DNA of 64,000 nt, from the NCBI GenBank assembly GCA_013407085.1, contig JACCGJ010018994.1, forward strand, positions 42,251-106,250. The letters run 5' to 3'. Shown here in pieces: positions 44,516-55,100 of the stretch; position 1 is the first letter of the stretch, and each line of letters opens with the position of its first letter. Under the pieces are notes generated by a model, which did no database searches, was not told where the DNA came from, and saw nothing but the letters and a program-made list of their open reading frames with translations. Made by a program: the position numbers and the translations under genes. The stretch is from Atriophallophorus winterbourni (Eukaryota > Platyhelminthes > Trematoda > Plagiorchiida > Microphallidae).

Positions 44516-44860
44516 AGGGGGTTGGCTTAGTATAAAGAGTATGCTAGACTGTTAATCCTGTGGTATCCTTGGGTAAGTCGAGTAAGGGTGCCAGATTTAT
44601 GGAAAAGGTTTAGGATTTTTTAAAGTAAAGGCATCCCCCCTCATTGTGGGCTGTTCAGGTGATTTGAAATCATTTTTTCGGAGTTTGTTATCGGAGTTCA
44701 CTGCAAGAGTTGCGGGAAGGCATGGGTGTCAGATGTTTATGGGTTAGTTGTAAGCACTTTTTAGGGTTTACCCCCTTCCCCCATGTTTTTTTATATCTGC
44801 GGGTTGTGGGGTTTGTGTTTTGACCACAAGCTTGGACGTTTCATATTCCTATCAAGTATG
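44516..44860 (+). pseudogene. Mitochondrial tRNA cluster (Y, L1, S2 and others)
   Basis: The segment 44516-44583 resembles fluke trnY (GGGGGTTGGCTTAGT, AGACTGTTAATCCT), but its anticodon reads GTT instead of GTA. 44584-44643 may be trnL1 (TTTAGGA loop). 44645-44710 resembles trnS2 (GATTTGAAATC loop with TGA). The rest could hold trnL2 and trnR, but I cannot fold them with confidence. Confidence 0.4.
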
Positions 44861-46340
44861 GTGTATTCTTGGTTGATTCGGGGTTTCTTATATTTTTTTA
44901 TAGGTGCTCTTGTGTTTTGGTGTTTTGGCTAAGTTAACGAAGTTGTTAGATTGGGTTTGATTAGAAGATGCTGATTCGATTTCGTGTGTTATTTATACTT
45001 GATGGTTTGAGATTGATTTGTGTTTATACGTTGTTTATTTTTGGTAGTATTGCTTTGGGCTATAGATGCATTTATTTTAATGGGTTTAAAAATTCCTGGT
45101 ATTTGTTTTATCTAGTAGTAGGGTTTTTGTCTGTAATGTTTATGTTATTTGTTAGAGGCGGGTCGGTGGTAAGTTTGGTTTTTTGAGAGTATTTGGGGTT
45201 AGTTAGGTTTTTTTAATACTTTATTATTCTAAATCAAGCAGATTGCGAAGGTTTTGATAACTCCAGTATCCTCGCGTTTTAGTGATGTAGGGTTTCTTGT
45301 GTTTTGAGGGGTTTTTGTTTTTCGGTAGAATTTATGGTCTTTTTTGTTATTAATAGTTGTGACTAAGAGAGCTTGTTATCCCTTTGTGAGTTGGTTGTTG
45401 GAAGCTATGCGTGCTCTTACTCCGGTGAATTCTTAGGTTCATTCTCCAACCCTGGTTGCTGCCGACGTGTGGTTTTTGCTACGGTATGGTCTAAGCTTAG
45501 AAAATAGTTTTTTACTTGTGTGAAAGTTTGTTGGTTGTTTGTTGGGGATTGTTTTAAGATCCCTTTGTGCCTGTGTTCAAACTGATTTCAAGAAGCTTGT
45601 GGCACTTTCCACGTGTAAAAAATATCCTGGTGTGTTGTTTATTCTATTTTTTGTAAAACCTTCTTGTGTCTTGCTCAGTTATTGAGCCATGGGGTGAGAA
45701 AGTGTTTTTCGTTCATGTCTGTGGGAAATCTAATGAGTTCTTCAGGGTCTGCTCAGGATGGCAAAGGTATTTATAGAGCCGCGTATGGCAATTTTCGTGG
45801 TTCTTTTGAACTTTTCATGTTGTCTTTAGGTCTAACCTGGGCTACATTTATTGGTGTTTTTTATCCAAGTATGGCTTGTTTAGTGAGATTGATTTTAGGT
45901 TTAGAGTTTTGTGTGGATTATTTCTGGTTGGGGGGTTTATTTTAACGATGGTGTATTCCATTCTGTTTTTGCTATATGTGGTTGGTAGTTTTAGTGGTTT
46001 AGGTTGATCCCTAACAAGCGTTTATATTATGTCGGTTGGAAGTTTGTTGATGTGTTTGGTGAGAAATTATTCTTTTATAGGTCTGTTTGAGGAGCGTTGG
46101 ATTTCTGGACACGTTTTGAGGGGTTTGCTGTTGTTTAGTCATTTATTTGGTTGTTGGATGGGATTTGAGTAGTATAAGGCTGATCAAAGATCTGTATAAG
46201 AGTTTGTAGTCTTGGATGTTGAGAGGTGTGACAGGGTGGTAGGTTTCGTTATATTGGGGTTGAGTTATTTCCAGAGGATTGTTAGTAGTTTTGGCTTTCG
46301 TTGGGAAAGTGTTTCATTAAGCTACCTTTGTAGAATGCGG
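44860..46340 (+). pseudogene. nad5: Mitochondrial NADH dehydrogenase subunit 5 copy
   Basis: Typical fluke ND5 segments appear in shifting frames: SLVFWEYLG (45170-45200), TKRACYPFVSWLLEAMR (about 45363-45415), then HSPTLVAADVWFLL (about 45438-45485). The reading frame is lost by a one-base shortening of a T run near 45215. The SSLVHS motif has TTG changed to TAG (near 45434). Further stops occur to about 46340. The C-terminal VLDVESCD-like block is near 46210. Confidence 0.8.
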
Positions 46341-46439
46341 GTTTTTTCCTAAAGTTGTTTGTAAAGCCAACCGGTGCAGGCTGCCTAGTGTTGGGGGTGT
46401 TTTCTATTCTAATTTCTTTTTCTTCTTTCGGTTAATTCA

Positions 46440-46580
46440 TCCGGTGTAGGGTTAGGCATGTTGGTTTTTCGTGTCAGAGGGGGTTTACCGATTATCAATT
46501 TATTCAGGTTAAACTAGAAGTATGAGTTGTTGCTGTATGTTGTCTTTCCAAGTCAGAGGTCCGTTGGCTAGTGTAAGGAG
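46440..46580 (+). pseudogene. Mitochondrial tRNA-Glu and tRNA-Gly copies (approximate)
   Basis: 46443-46505 has a TTTTTCG loop with TTC (Glu). 46506-46575 has a CTTTCCAAG loop with TCC (Gly). The order read here is E then G. Boundaries are uncertain, and the NUMT ends within about 10 bp of the second satellite. Confidence 0.4.
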
Positions 46581-46584
46581 GTGG

Positions 46585-49500
46585 GAACTCTTGTGTTCAC
46601 GAAAATCCAGTGTGGTGGGGAGATTTCATCTCATCTGGCGAGTTGTGGGAAAATTAGTTTGAACCCTAACTTTGGGGGTGTAAAAATTTGCTAAAAATTA
46701 AAAAAAAGTTATTTTGAGAAAATCTGAAATTTTGAGTTTGATGCGGTAAAACCTAGACTCCTAAAGTAGGTTTTGACTGGCTAAATTTGTGAAAAAATAT
46801 GTTGAAAGAGGGTCACCCTTACATAGTTGAAAGAAGTGAGTTTGACCGGGTAAAATAGGGTATTTTTGTGTATTTTTTTACACACTATTTTTTTAATAAA
46901 TTTGGGAGTTTCAACCACAAATTCTAGTCTTTCAATTCTTTCGTTTATTCTCTCTGAGCCTCCTGTTCTGAACAGGGGAGCCGAATATTTTGTATTATAA
47001 ACCTTGCAAAAATAGGGAGCCTGAATGATGCACGAAAAAGTGATAAAAATTACATACTATATTATATAGTTATATGTAATAGGGAAAAAATCTTGTGTTC
47101 ACGAAAATCCAGTCTGGTGAGAAGACTTCATCACCTCTGGCGAGCTGTGAGCAAAATAGTTTGAACCCTAACTTTGGAGGTGTAAAAAGTTGCTACGAAA
47201 TTGAAGAAATTATTTTCAGAAAATCTGAAATTTTGAGTTTGGTGCGGTAAAACCCCCTCTCCCAAAATGGGTTTTTCCTGGCTGAACTTGAAAGAAAAAT
47301 GTTTTAAAAGGGGACCCTTACGTATTAAAAAAGTGAGTTTGACCGGGCAAAATAGGGTATTTTTTGTATTTCTCACACAATATTTTTTCAATAAATTTGG
47401 CAGTTCAAACCACAAACTCGAGTCTTCCAAATCTTTTCTTTTTTCTCTCTGGGCCTTCTGTTTTGAAGAGAGGAGTCGAAAATTTTGTAATTTAAATCTT
47501 GCAAAAAAAGAGGGGCCTAAATGGTGCACTAAAAAGTGATAAAAAATACATACTATATAATATAGTAATATATAATAGGGAGAAAAATCTTGTGTTCACG
47601 AAAATCCAGTGTGGTGGGGAGATTCCATCTCCCCTGGCAAATTGTGAGCAAAATAGTTCGAACCCTAACTTTGTGGGTGTGAAAATTGCTACAAAAATGG
47701 AAAAAATTATTTTGAAAAAATCTGAAATTTCGAGTTTGATGCGGTAAAACCCCTTCTCCCAAAATGGGTTTTGCCTGGCTAAACTTGGAATAAAAGTTGT
47801 AAGATGGGACCCCTACGTACTTGAAAAAAGTGAGTTTCACCGGGCAAAATTGGGTATTTTTTGTTATTTTTCACACATGTTTTTTCCAATAAATGTGGGA
47901 GTTTTACCCCAAATTCGATTCTTTTAATTTTTTTCTTCCTGTGCCTCCGTTTTAAGCAAAGGATAGAATATTTTGTATTTCAAACCTCGCAAAAAAGGAG
48001 GGCCTAAACGGTTCACGAATAAGTGATGAAAAATACATACTATATTATATAGTAATATAAAATAGGGAAAACAAATCTTGTGTTCACAAAAACCTAGTGT
48101 GGTGGGGAGATTTCATCTCCTCTGGCGAGTTGTGAGCAAAATAGTTTGAACCCTATTTTTGAGGGTGTAAAAATTTGCTACAAAATTGGAAAAATGTTTT
48201 TTGAAAAAATCTGAAAATTTGAGTTTGATGCGGTGAAACCCCCCTTTCCCGAAGTAGGTTCTGCCTCGCTCAACTTGAAAAAAAATGTTGTAAGGGAGGA
48301 CCCTTACGTATTCAAAAAGATTGAGTTTAACCGGGCAATCTAGGGTATTTTTTGTGTATTTTTCACACACTATTTTTCTAATAAATTTGAGTGTTTCAAC
48401 ACCAAATTCGAGTCTTTCAATTCATTTCTTTCTTTTTTCTGGGCCTCCTGTTTTGAACAAGGGAGCCGAATATTTTGTATTTTGAACCTTGCAAAAAAGA
48501 GGGGGCCTAAATGATGCACGGAAAAGTGATAAAAAATAAATACTATATCATATAGTAATATATAATAGGAAAAAAATCTTGTGTTCATGAAAAGCCAGTG
48601 TGGTGGGGAGATTCCATCTCCTCTGGCGAGTTGTGAGCAAAATTGTTTGAACCCACACTTTGTGCATGTAAAAATACAACACAAAATTAAAAAAAAATTA
48701 TTTTGGGAAAATCTGAAATTTTGATTCTGATGCGGTAAAACCCGTTCTCTCAAAGTGGGATTTGCTCGTCTAAACTTGAAAAAATGTTGTAAGAGGGGAC
48801 CCTCACGTACTTAAAAAAAGTGAGTTTGACCGGGCAAAATTGAATATTTTTTGTGTATTTTCTACACACTATTTTTCTAATAAATTTGGGAGTTTCAAAC
48901 CCAAATTCGAGTCTTTTAATTCTTTTCATTCTTTTTTCTGGGCCACCTGTTATGAACAGGGTAGCCGAATATTTTGTATTTTAAACCTTGCAAAAAAGGG
49001 GGGGCTAAATGGTGCACGAAAGAGTGATAAAAAATACATACTATATTATATAGTAATATATAATTGGGAAAAAAATCTTGTGTTCACGAAAATCCAGTGT
49101 GGTGGGGAGATTTCATCTCCTCTGACGAGTTATGAGCAAATTAGTTTGAACCCTAACTATGAAATTAAAAATTTGACACAAAATTTGAAAAAAATTATTT
49201 TGAAAAAATCTGAAATTTTGAGTTACATGCGGTGAAACCCACTCACCGAAAGTGGGTTTCGCCTGGCTAAATTTGGAAAAAAATATTGTAATGGGGGACC
49301 CTTACGTACTTGAAAAATGTGAGTTTGACCGGACAAACTGGGGTATTTTTTGTGTATTTTTCACACACTATTTTTTAATGAATGTGGGAGTTTCAACCCC
49401 AAATTCGAGTCTTTTAATTCTTTTCTTTTTTTCTTTCTGATCCTCCTGTTTTAAACAGAAAAGCCGAATATTTTGTATTTTAAACCTTGCAAAAAAGGGG

Positions 49501-49951
49501 GGGCTAAATGGTGCACGAAAGAGTGATAAAAATACATACTATATTATATAGTAATATATAATTGGGAAAAAAGTTTGTGTTCACGGAAATCCAGTGTGGT
49601 GGGGAGATTTCATCTTCTCTGGCGAGTTGTGAGCAAAATAGTTTGAACCCTAACTTTGGGTGTGTAAAAATTTGCTACCAAATTGAAAAAAATTATTTTG
49701 CAAAAATTCGAAATTTCGAGTTTGAAGTGGTAAAACTCCCTCTCCCGAAGTGGGTTTTGCCTGGCTTAACTTGAAAAAAAATGTTGTAAGGGAATCTTAC
49801 GTACTTGGAAAAAGTGAGTTTGACCGGGCAAAATGGGGTATTTCCTGTGTATTTTCTACACACTATTTTTTTAATAAATGTGGGAGTTTTATCTTCAAAT
49901 CCGAGTCTTCCAATTCTTCTCTTTTTTCTTTCTGAGCCTTCAGTTTTGAAC
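46585..49951. repeat. Satellite 2, block 1: ~497-bp monomers
   Basis: About seven head-to-tail copies. Landmarks every ~490-500 bp are TTGTGTTCACGAAAATCCAG, GCGAGTTGTGAGCAAAATAG, TTTTGCCTGGCT, CCCTTACGTACTT, GAGTTTGACCGGGCAAA, GGAGCCGAATATTTTGTATT and TGGTGCACGAAAAAGTGATA. Monomers differ by about 8-15%. Each includes three short hairpins (see findings). Short reading frames repeat from monomer to monomer but are broken differently in each, so none is a gene. Confidence 0.95.
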
Positions 49952-50150
49952 GGGTCCACGACAGTTGCTCCTTGACAATTGCTCCCCGACAGTTGCTCCG
50001 CGACAATTTTTCCTCGGACAATTGCTCTGCGGACAATTGCTCCTCGGACAATTGCTCCTCGAACAATTGCCATTTGGACAGTTGCTCCTCGGACAATTGC
50101 TCCTCGGACAGTTACTCCTTTACCAATTGCTCCTTGTACAATTGAACTTA
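49952..50150 (+). repeat. MULE left subterminal array of 15-bp repeats
   Basis: About thirteen copies of GGACAATTGCTCCTC with small variations (GACAGTTGCTCC, AACAATTGCCATTTG). The motif is the reverse complement of that at the right end. Confidence 0.85.
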
Positions 50151-50171
50151 GTTCACTTGAACTCAGTGGTA

Positions 50172-50317
50172 TTTTCGCTTTCGTTCACACACATAAAAAT
50201 TAACAGTGGGTTCAGCTTGAACTCAGTTCTTGCTACGAACGTTTCGTGTACAACAAAAAGAAAACCAGCAAGAGTTACCCCACTGTTGATTTTTATGTGT
50301 GTGAACGAAAGCGAAAA
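50172..50317. repeat. Inverted duplication at the MULE 5' coding edge
   Basis: Arm 50172-50210 and arm 50279-50317 are reverse complements over 39 bp with one mismatch. The right arm codes for part of the FLYWCH motif (VDFYVCERKR). The left arm lies just before the reading frame. The loop is about 68 bp. Confidence 0.8.
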
Positions 50318-51744
50318 GACAACTGTTCCGGGCGACTCCGTCTCCGTGGAACTACAATCTTGAAGTCATCAGAACACAACCATGCCCCCGAGGCGTGTCG
50401 CAAGAATGTTCTGAAAGTAGTTGATTCCATCAAGAGACAAGCGTCTACAACAGAAGAAACCACAATGATGATCATTGCCAGTCAGCGTACAGGCGTTTCT
50501 GAAATCACAGCAGCTTCTTTGCCAACAGAACGGGCACTTAATAGACAAATACAAAGAACGCGAAACCGCAACGGTCGGGTCCCACCACTGCCTGCAAGTC
50601 TGGAAGATCTGAATACTCCTGATGACTACAAGACCTTTGATGATGGAGAGCTCTTTCCTCTGCACGACTCTGGACCTGGCTATCAGCGCATTCTGATTTT
50701 CTCAAACCACCAAAATCTGATGTTATTGTCAGAAAGTCAACACTGGTTTGCCGATGGAACATTCAAAGTGGCGCCCAGCTTATTCCATCAATTGTACACA
50801 ATACACTGTTGCTGCCAAGGACTCATGATGACGGTGGTGTTTGCACTGCTGCCTGGAAAAACAACGGCAGTATATCGTCGGGTTTTACAGGTACATAATA
50901 CCATTATCATATTCAGCATGATAAGCGTTATGGTTATTTTCATCATTTTCATGACATTTTTCTCCCCTTACTGACACATGCCTTTTTATGCTTTTATTTT
51001 CTTCGTTCTTTTTTTGAACAAGCTCTCAAAGAGCTGCAGCCAAACCTTTCATCGACGACCTTGATGTGTGACTTTTAAAATGCTGCCATCCGTGCTTTTG
51101 AACAGGAATTTCCTGGCCTCGTAGTGACAGGCTGCTTCTTCCATCTGGGTCAGTGCTGCTGTAGGAAGTGTCAGCAACTTGCATAAGCTACCACCCATGC
51201 TGAAGAGGATGGTCTTTTTGCATGTTGGATTCGGTGTCTTCCTGCGCTTGCATTTCTTTTCCGAAACCAAGTTATTGGGGCATTCGAAACTCTGACAGAA
51301 AATCAAGGTTCCGTCACATGCATGGCAAAGAAGGGAGGCGATGCATTTGTTGACTATTTTGAAGACACCTGGATCGGGAGGCCACCAAGACGGCAAGGAG
51401 CTGAAAGCCGTGCCCCCATGATTCCCATCGAACTGTGGAACCAGTACGAACGCACCATGTCAGACATGCCACGAACCAACAACAGTATCGAGGCCTGGCA
51501 CAGCAGAATGCAGTCTCTTTTGAGAGCATTCTTCCCTCATGTGTTCAGATTCATTGACAGCATCAAGAAAGAACAGATGTTAAACAAAAACACAATAATC
51601 CAGCTGTTGAGTGGTCAGACCCCACCACCAAAAACGAAGAAACACATCAAACTGGCGGAAAGAATTAAGAGAGTTGTTGAAGGTCAGCAGAGTCGGGACA
51701 CCGTGAGTATACTGAAGAGCATTGCCTTTTGCTACAATTTGTAG
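50225..51744 (+). pseudogene. FLYWCH-MULE transposase (broken)
   Basis: The first part (50225-50890) has a FLYWCH zinc-finger-like block, RFVYNKKK...FYVCERKRKDNCSGRL...HNHAP, then the start of the MULE catalytic domain, WFADGTFKVAPSLFHQLYTI, which bears the first catalytic Asp. An interruption at 50891-51022 begins GTACAT and may be an intron, but its junction is one base out of phase. Then LKELQPNLS and LMCDF, carrying the second Asp, are followed by TAA in place of Glu (near 51074). A further stop follows near 51183 and a frameshift after that. The C-terminal part 51322-51744 is open: YFEDTWIGRPPR, LPRTNNSIEAWH-like MPRTNNSIEAWHSRM, and a usual end. It cannot make active transposase. Confidence 0.82.
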
Positions 51745-51954
51745 GCTTCTGTTGCAGAATAAGAATCAGAAGACAATCAAGACAGTAGTTTGGAAGATGT
51801 TATATAACAAAGATATTTTTTGTTTGCAGTTATCAGACATGAGACCAGGATTTTGTGATCTATAGTATTTTATTCAATTTTTATTAAAATGTTCGAATAA
51901 AAAAATACTTGTCTTCACTTGTATGAATTATTTTCGTCGCAATGAAATCGTTAT

Positions 51955-52191
51955 CTAAAATTCATAGAGCAATTGGTCAAGGAGCAATAGGGCAAGGAGC
52001 AATAGGGCGAGGAGCAATTGGTCAAGGAAAAATTGTCCGAGGAGCAATTGTCCAAGTAGCAACTGTCCGAGGAACAATTCTCCGAGGAGCAATTGTCCGA
52101 GGAGCAATTGTCCAAAGAGCAATTGTCCGAGGAGCAATTGTCGCGGAGAAACTGTTGGGGAGCAATTGTCAAGGCGCAACTGTCGGAACCC
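51955..52191 (+). repeat. MULE right subterminal array of 15-bp repeats
   Basis: About fifteen copies of GAGGAGCAATTGTCC with variants such as GGAGCAATAGGGCAA. The opposite orientation to the left array makes the ends inverted. Confidence 0.85.
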
Positions 52192-55100
52192 TGTTTTGGT
52201 CAGGGGAGCCGAATATTTTGTATTTTAAACCTTGCAAAAAAGGGGGACCTAAATGTTGCACGAAAAAGTGATAAAAAATACATAATATATTATATAGTAA
52301 TATATAATAGGGAAAAAAATCGTGTGTTCACGAAAATTCAGTGTGATTGGGGGATGTCATCTTCTCTGGCGAGTTGTGAGCAAAATATTCTGAACCTTAA
52401 CTCCGGGGGTGTGAAAATTTGCTATTAAATTACGAAAAAAATTATTTTGAAAAAATTCGAAATTTCGAGTTTGAATCGGTAAAACCCCCTCTCCAAAAGT
52501 GGGTTTTGCCTGGCTAAACTAGGAAAAAAATGTTGTAAGTTGGGACCCTTACGTACTCAAAAAAAGTGAGTTTGACCGGGCGAAATGGGGTATTTTTTGT
52601 GTATTTTTCACACACTATTTTTATAAATGTGGGAGTTACATCTTCAAATCCGAGTCTTTCAATTCTTTCATTTTTTTTTCCTGGGCCTCCTGTTTTGAAC
52701 ATGGGAGCCGAATATTTTGTATTTCAAACCTTGCAAAAAAAGAAAGGGGCTGAATGGTGCACGAAAAAGTGATAAAAAATACATACTATATTATATAGTA
52801 ATATATAATTGGGAGAAAAATCTTGTGTTCACGAAAATCTAGTGGGGTGGAGAGATTTTATCCCATCTGGCGAGTTGTGAGCAAAAAAGTTTGAACCCTA
52901 ACTTTGGGAGTGTAAAAATTTGCTACAAAATTGAAAAAATTAGTTTGAACAAATTCGAAATTTTAAGTTCGAAGCGGTAAAACCCCCACTTACAGAGTGG
53001 GTTTTGCCTGGGTGAACTTGGAAAAAAAGTTGTAAGTGGGGACCCTTACGTACTTAAAAAACGTGAGTGTGGCCGGGCAAACTGGGGTATTTTTTGTGTA
53101 TTTTTACACATTTTTTTTAAAAAACTTGGGAGTTTCAACTCCAAATTTGAGTCTTTCAATTCTTCTATTTTTCCTCTCTGGGCCTCCCGTTTTGGACAGG
53201 GGAGCCGAATATTTTGTATTTTAAACCTTGCAAAAAGGGGGGGCCTAAATAAAGCACGAAAAAGTGATGAAAAATACAAAATATATTATATAGTTATATG
53301 TAATAGGGAAAAATCTTGTGTTCACGAAAATCCAGTCTGGTGGGAAAATTTCATCTCCTCTGGCGAGTTGTGAGGAAGATAGTTTGAACCCCAACTTTGG
53401 GGGTGTACACATTTGCTACAGAATTGAGAAAAATATTTCGAAAAAATCTGAAATTTTGAGTTTAATTTAGTAAAACCCCCTCTTCCAAATTGGGTTTTGC
53501 CTGGCTGAACTTGAAAAAAAATTTTGTAAGAAGGGAACCTTACGTACTTAAAAATGTGAGTTTGACCGGGCAAACTGGGGTATTTTTTGTGTATTTTTTA
53601 CACACTATTTTTTTAAAAAGTTGGGAGTTCCAACCCCCAAATTCGAGTCTTTCAATTCTTTTCTTTATCTTTCTGGGCCTCCTGTTTTGAACAGGGAAGC
53701 TGAATATTTTGTATTTTAAACCTTGCAAAAAAGGGGGGGCTAAGTGGTGCACGAAAAATTGATAAAAATACATACTATATTATATAGTAATATATTATAG
53801 GGAAAAAATCTTGTGTTCACGAAAATCCAGTGTGGTGGGAAGATTTCATCTCCTCTGGCGAGTTGTGTGAGCAGAATAGTTTCAACGCTAACTTTGGGGC
53901 TGTAAAACTTTGTCACAAAATTGAAAAAATTATTTCGGAGAAATCTGAAAATATTGAGTTTGATGAGGTAAAACCCCTTCTTCCAAAGTTAGTTTTGCCT
54001 GGCTAAACTTGAAAAAAATGTTGTAAGAAGGGACCCTTACGTACTAAAAAATGTGAGTTTGACCGGGCAAACTGGGGTATTTTTTGTGTATTTTTTACAC
54101 ACTATTTTTTTTGAAAAATTGGGAGTTTCAACTCCAAATTCCAGTTTTTCAATTCTTTTCTCTTTCCTTTCTGGGCCTCCTGTTTTAAACACGGGAGCCG
54201 AATATTTTGTATTTTTAACCTTGCAAAATAAGGGGTGGGGGTAAATGGTGCACGAAAAAGTGATAAAAAATACATACTATATTATATAGTAATATATAAT
54301 AGGGACAAAAATCTTGTGTTCACGAAAATCCAGTGTGGTGGGGAGAATCCAACTTCTCTGGCGAGTTGTGAGCAAAATAGTTTGAACCCTAACATTGGAG
54401 GTGTAAAAGTTTGCTACAAAATTAAAAAAATTGTTTTGAAAAAATCACGTATTTTGAGTTTGATGCGGTAAAACCCCCTCTTTCAAATTGGGTTTTGCCT
54501 GGCTGAACTTGAAAAAAACTTTTGTAAGAAGGTAACCTTACGTACTTAAAAATGTGAGTTTGACCGGGCAAACTGGAATATTTGTTGTGTATTTCTTGCA
54601 CTCTATTTTTTTAAAAAGTTGGGAGTTTCAACCCTTAAATTCGAGTCTTTCAATTCTTTTCTTTTTTCATTCTGGGCCTCCTGATTTGAAAAGAGGAGCC
54701 GAATATTTTGTATTTTGAACCTTGCAAAATTGGAGGGGCCTAAATGGTGCACGAAAAAGTGATAAAAAATACATACTATATTATATAGTAATATATAATG
54801 GGGAAAAAATTTGTGTTCACGAAAATCCAGTGTGGTGGGGAGATTTTATCTCATCTGGCGAGTTGTGAGCAAAATAGTTTCAACGTTAACTTTGGGGCTG
54901 TAAAAATTTGTCACAAAATTGAAAAAAATTATTTTGGGGAAATCTGAAAATGTTGAGTTTGATGAGGTAAAACCCCCTCTTCCAAAGTTAGTTTTGCCTG
55001 GCTGAAATTGAAAAAAAATTTTGTAAGAAGGGAACCTTACGAACTTAAAAATGTGAGTTTGACCGGGCAAACTGGGGTATTTGTTGTTAATTTTTTACAC

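Larger units (their letters stand above)
41840..46585 (+). other. Nuclear mitochondrial insertion (NUMT), ~4.7 kb
   Basis: A collinear piece of trematode mitochondrial DNA: rrnL, trnC, rrnS, cox2, nad6, tRNAs, nad5 and two tRNAs, all on one strand and G/T-rich as in fluke mtDNA. Protein parts need the flatworm code. Several frameshifts and stops (detailed under each gene) show it is not functional mtDNA. It sits between two unrelated satellites. Confidence 0.85.
49952..52191 (+). mobile_element. MULE (Mutator-like) DNA transposon, 2240 bp
   Basis: The ends are inverted: both begin GGGT-CC then CGACAGTTGC/CTTGACAATTGCTCCCC (with single differences). Just inside lie arrays of a 15-bp motif in opposite orientation at the two ends. 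The flanking satellite shows a 9-bp duplication with changes (around GTTTTG at 49942-49950 and 52192-52200), as MULEs make. The interior encodes a degraded FLYWCH-MULE transposase. The insertion occurred after satellite 2 had amplified. Confidence 0.82.

Noticed and set aside
41840..46585. Genuine mitochondrial contig
   Set aside because: Stops, frameshifts and substitutions in conserved blocks, plus nuclear satellite on both sides, favour a NUMT. A mis-join is still possible and is stated in the findings.
50369..50762. Minus-strand ORFs across the MULE transposase
   Set aside because: They are shadows of the recognisable plus-strand FLYWCH-MULE frame.
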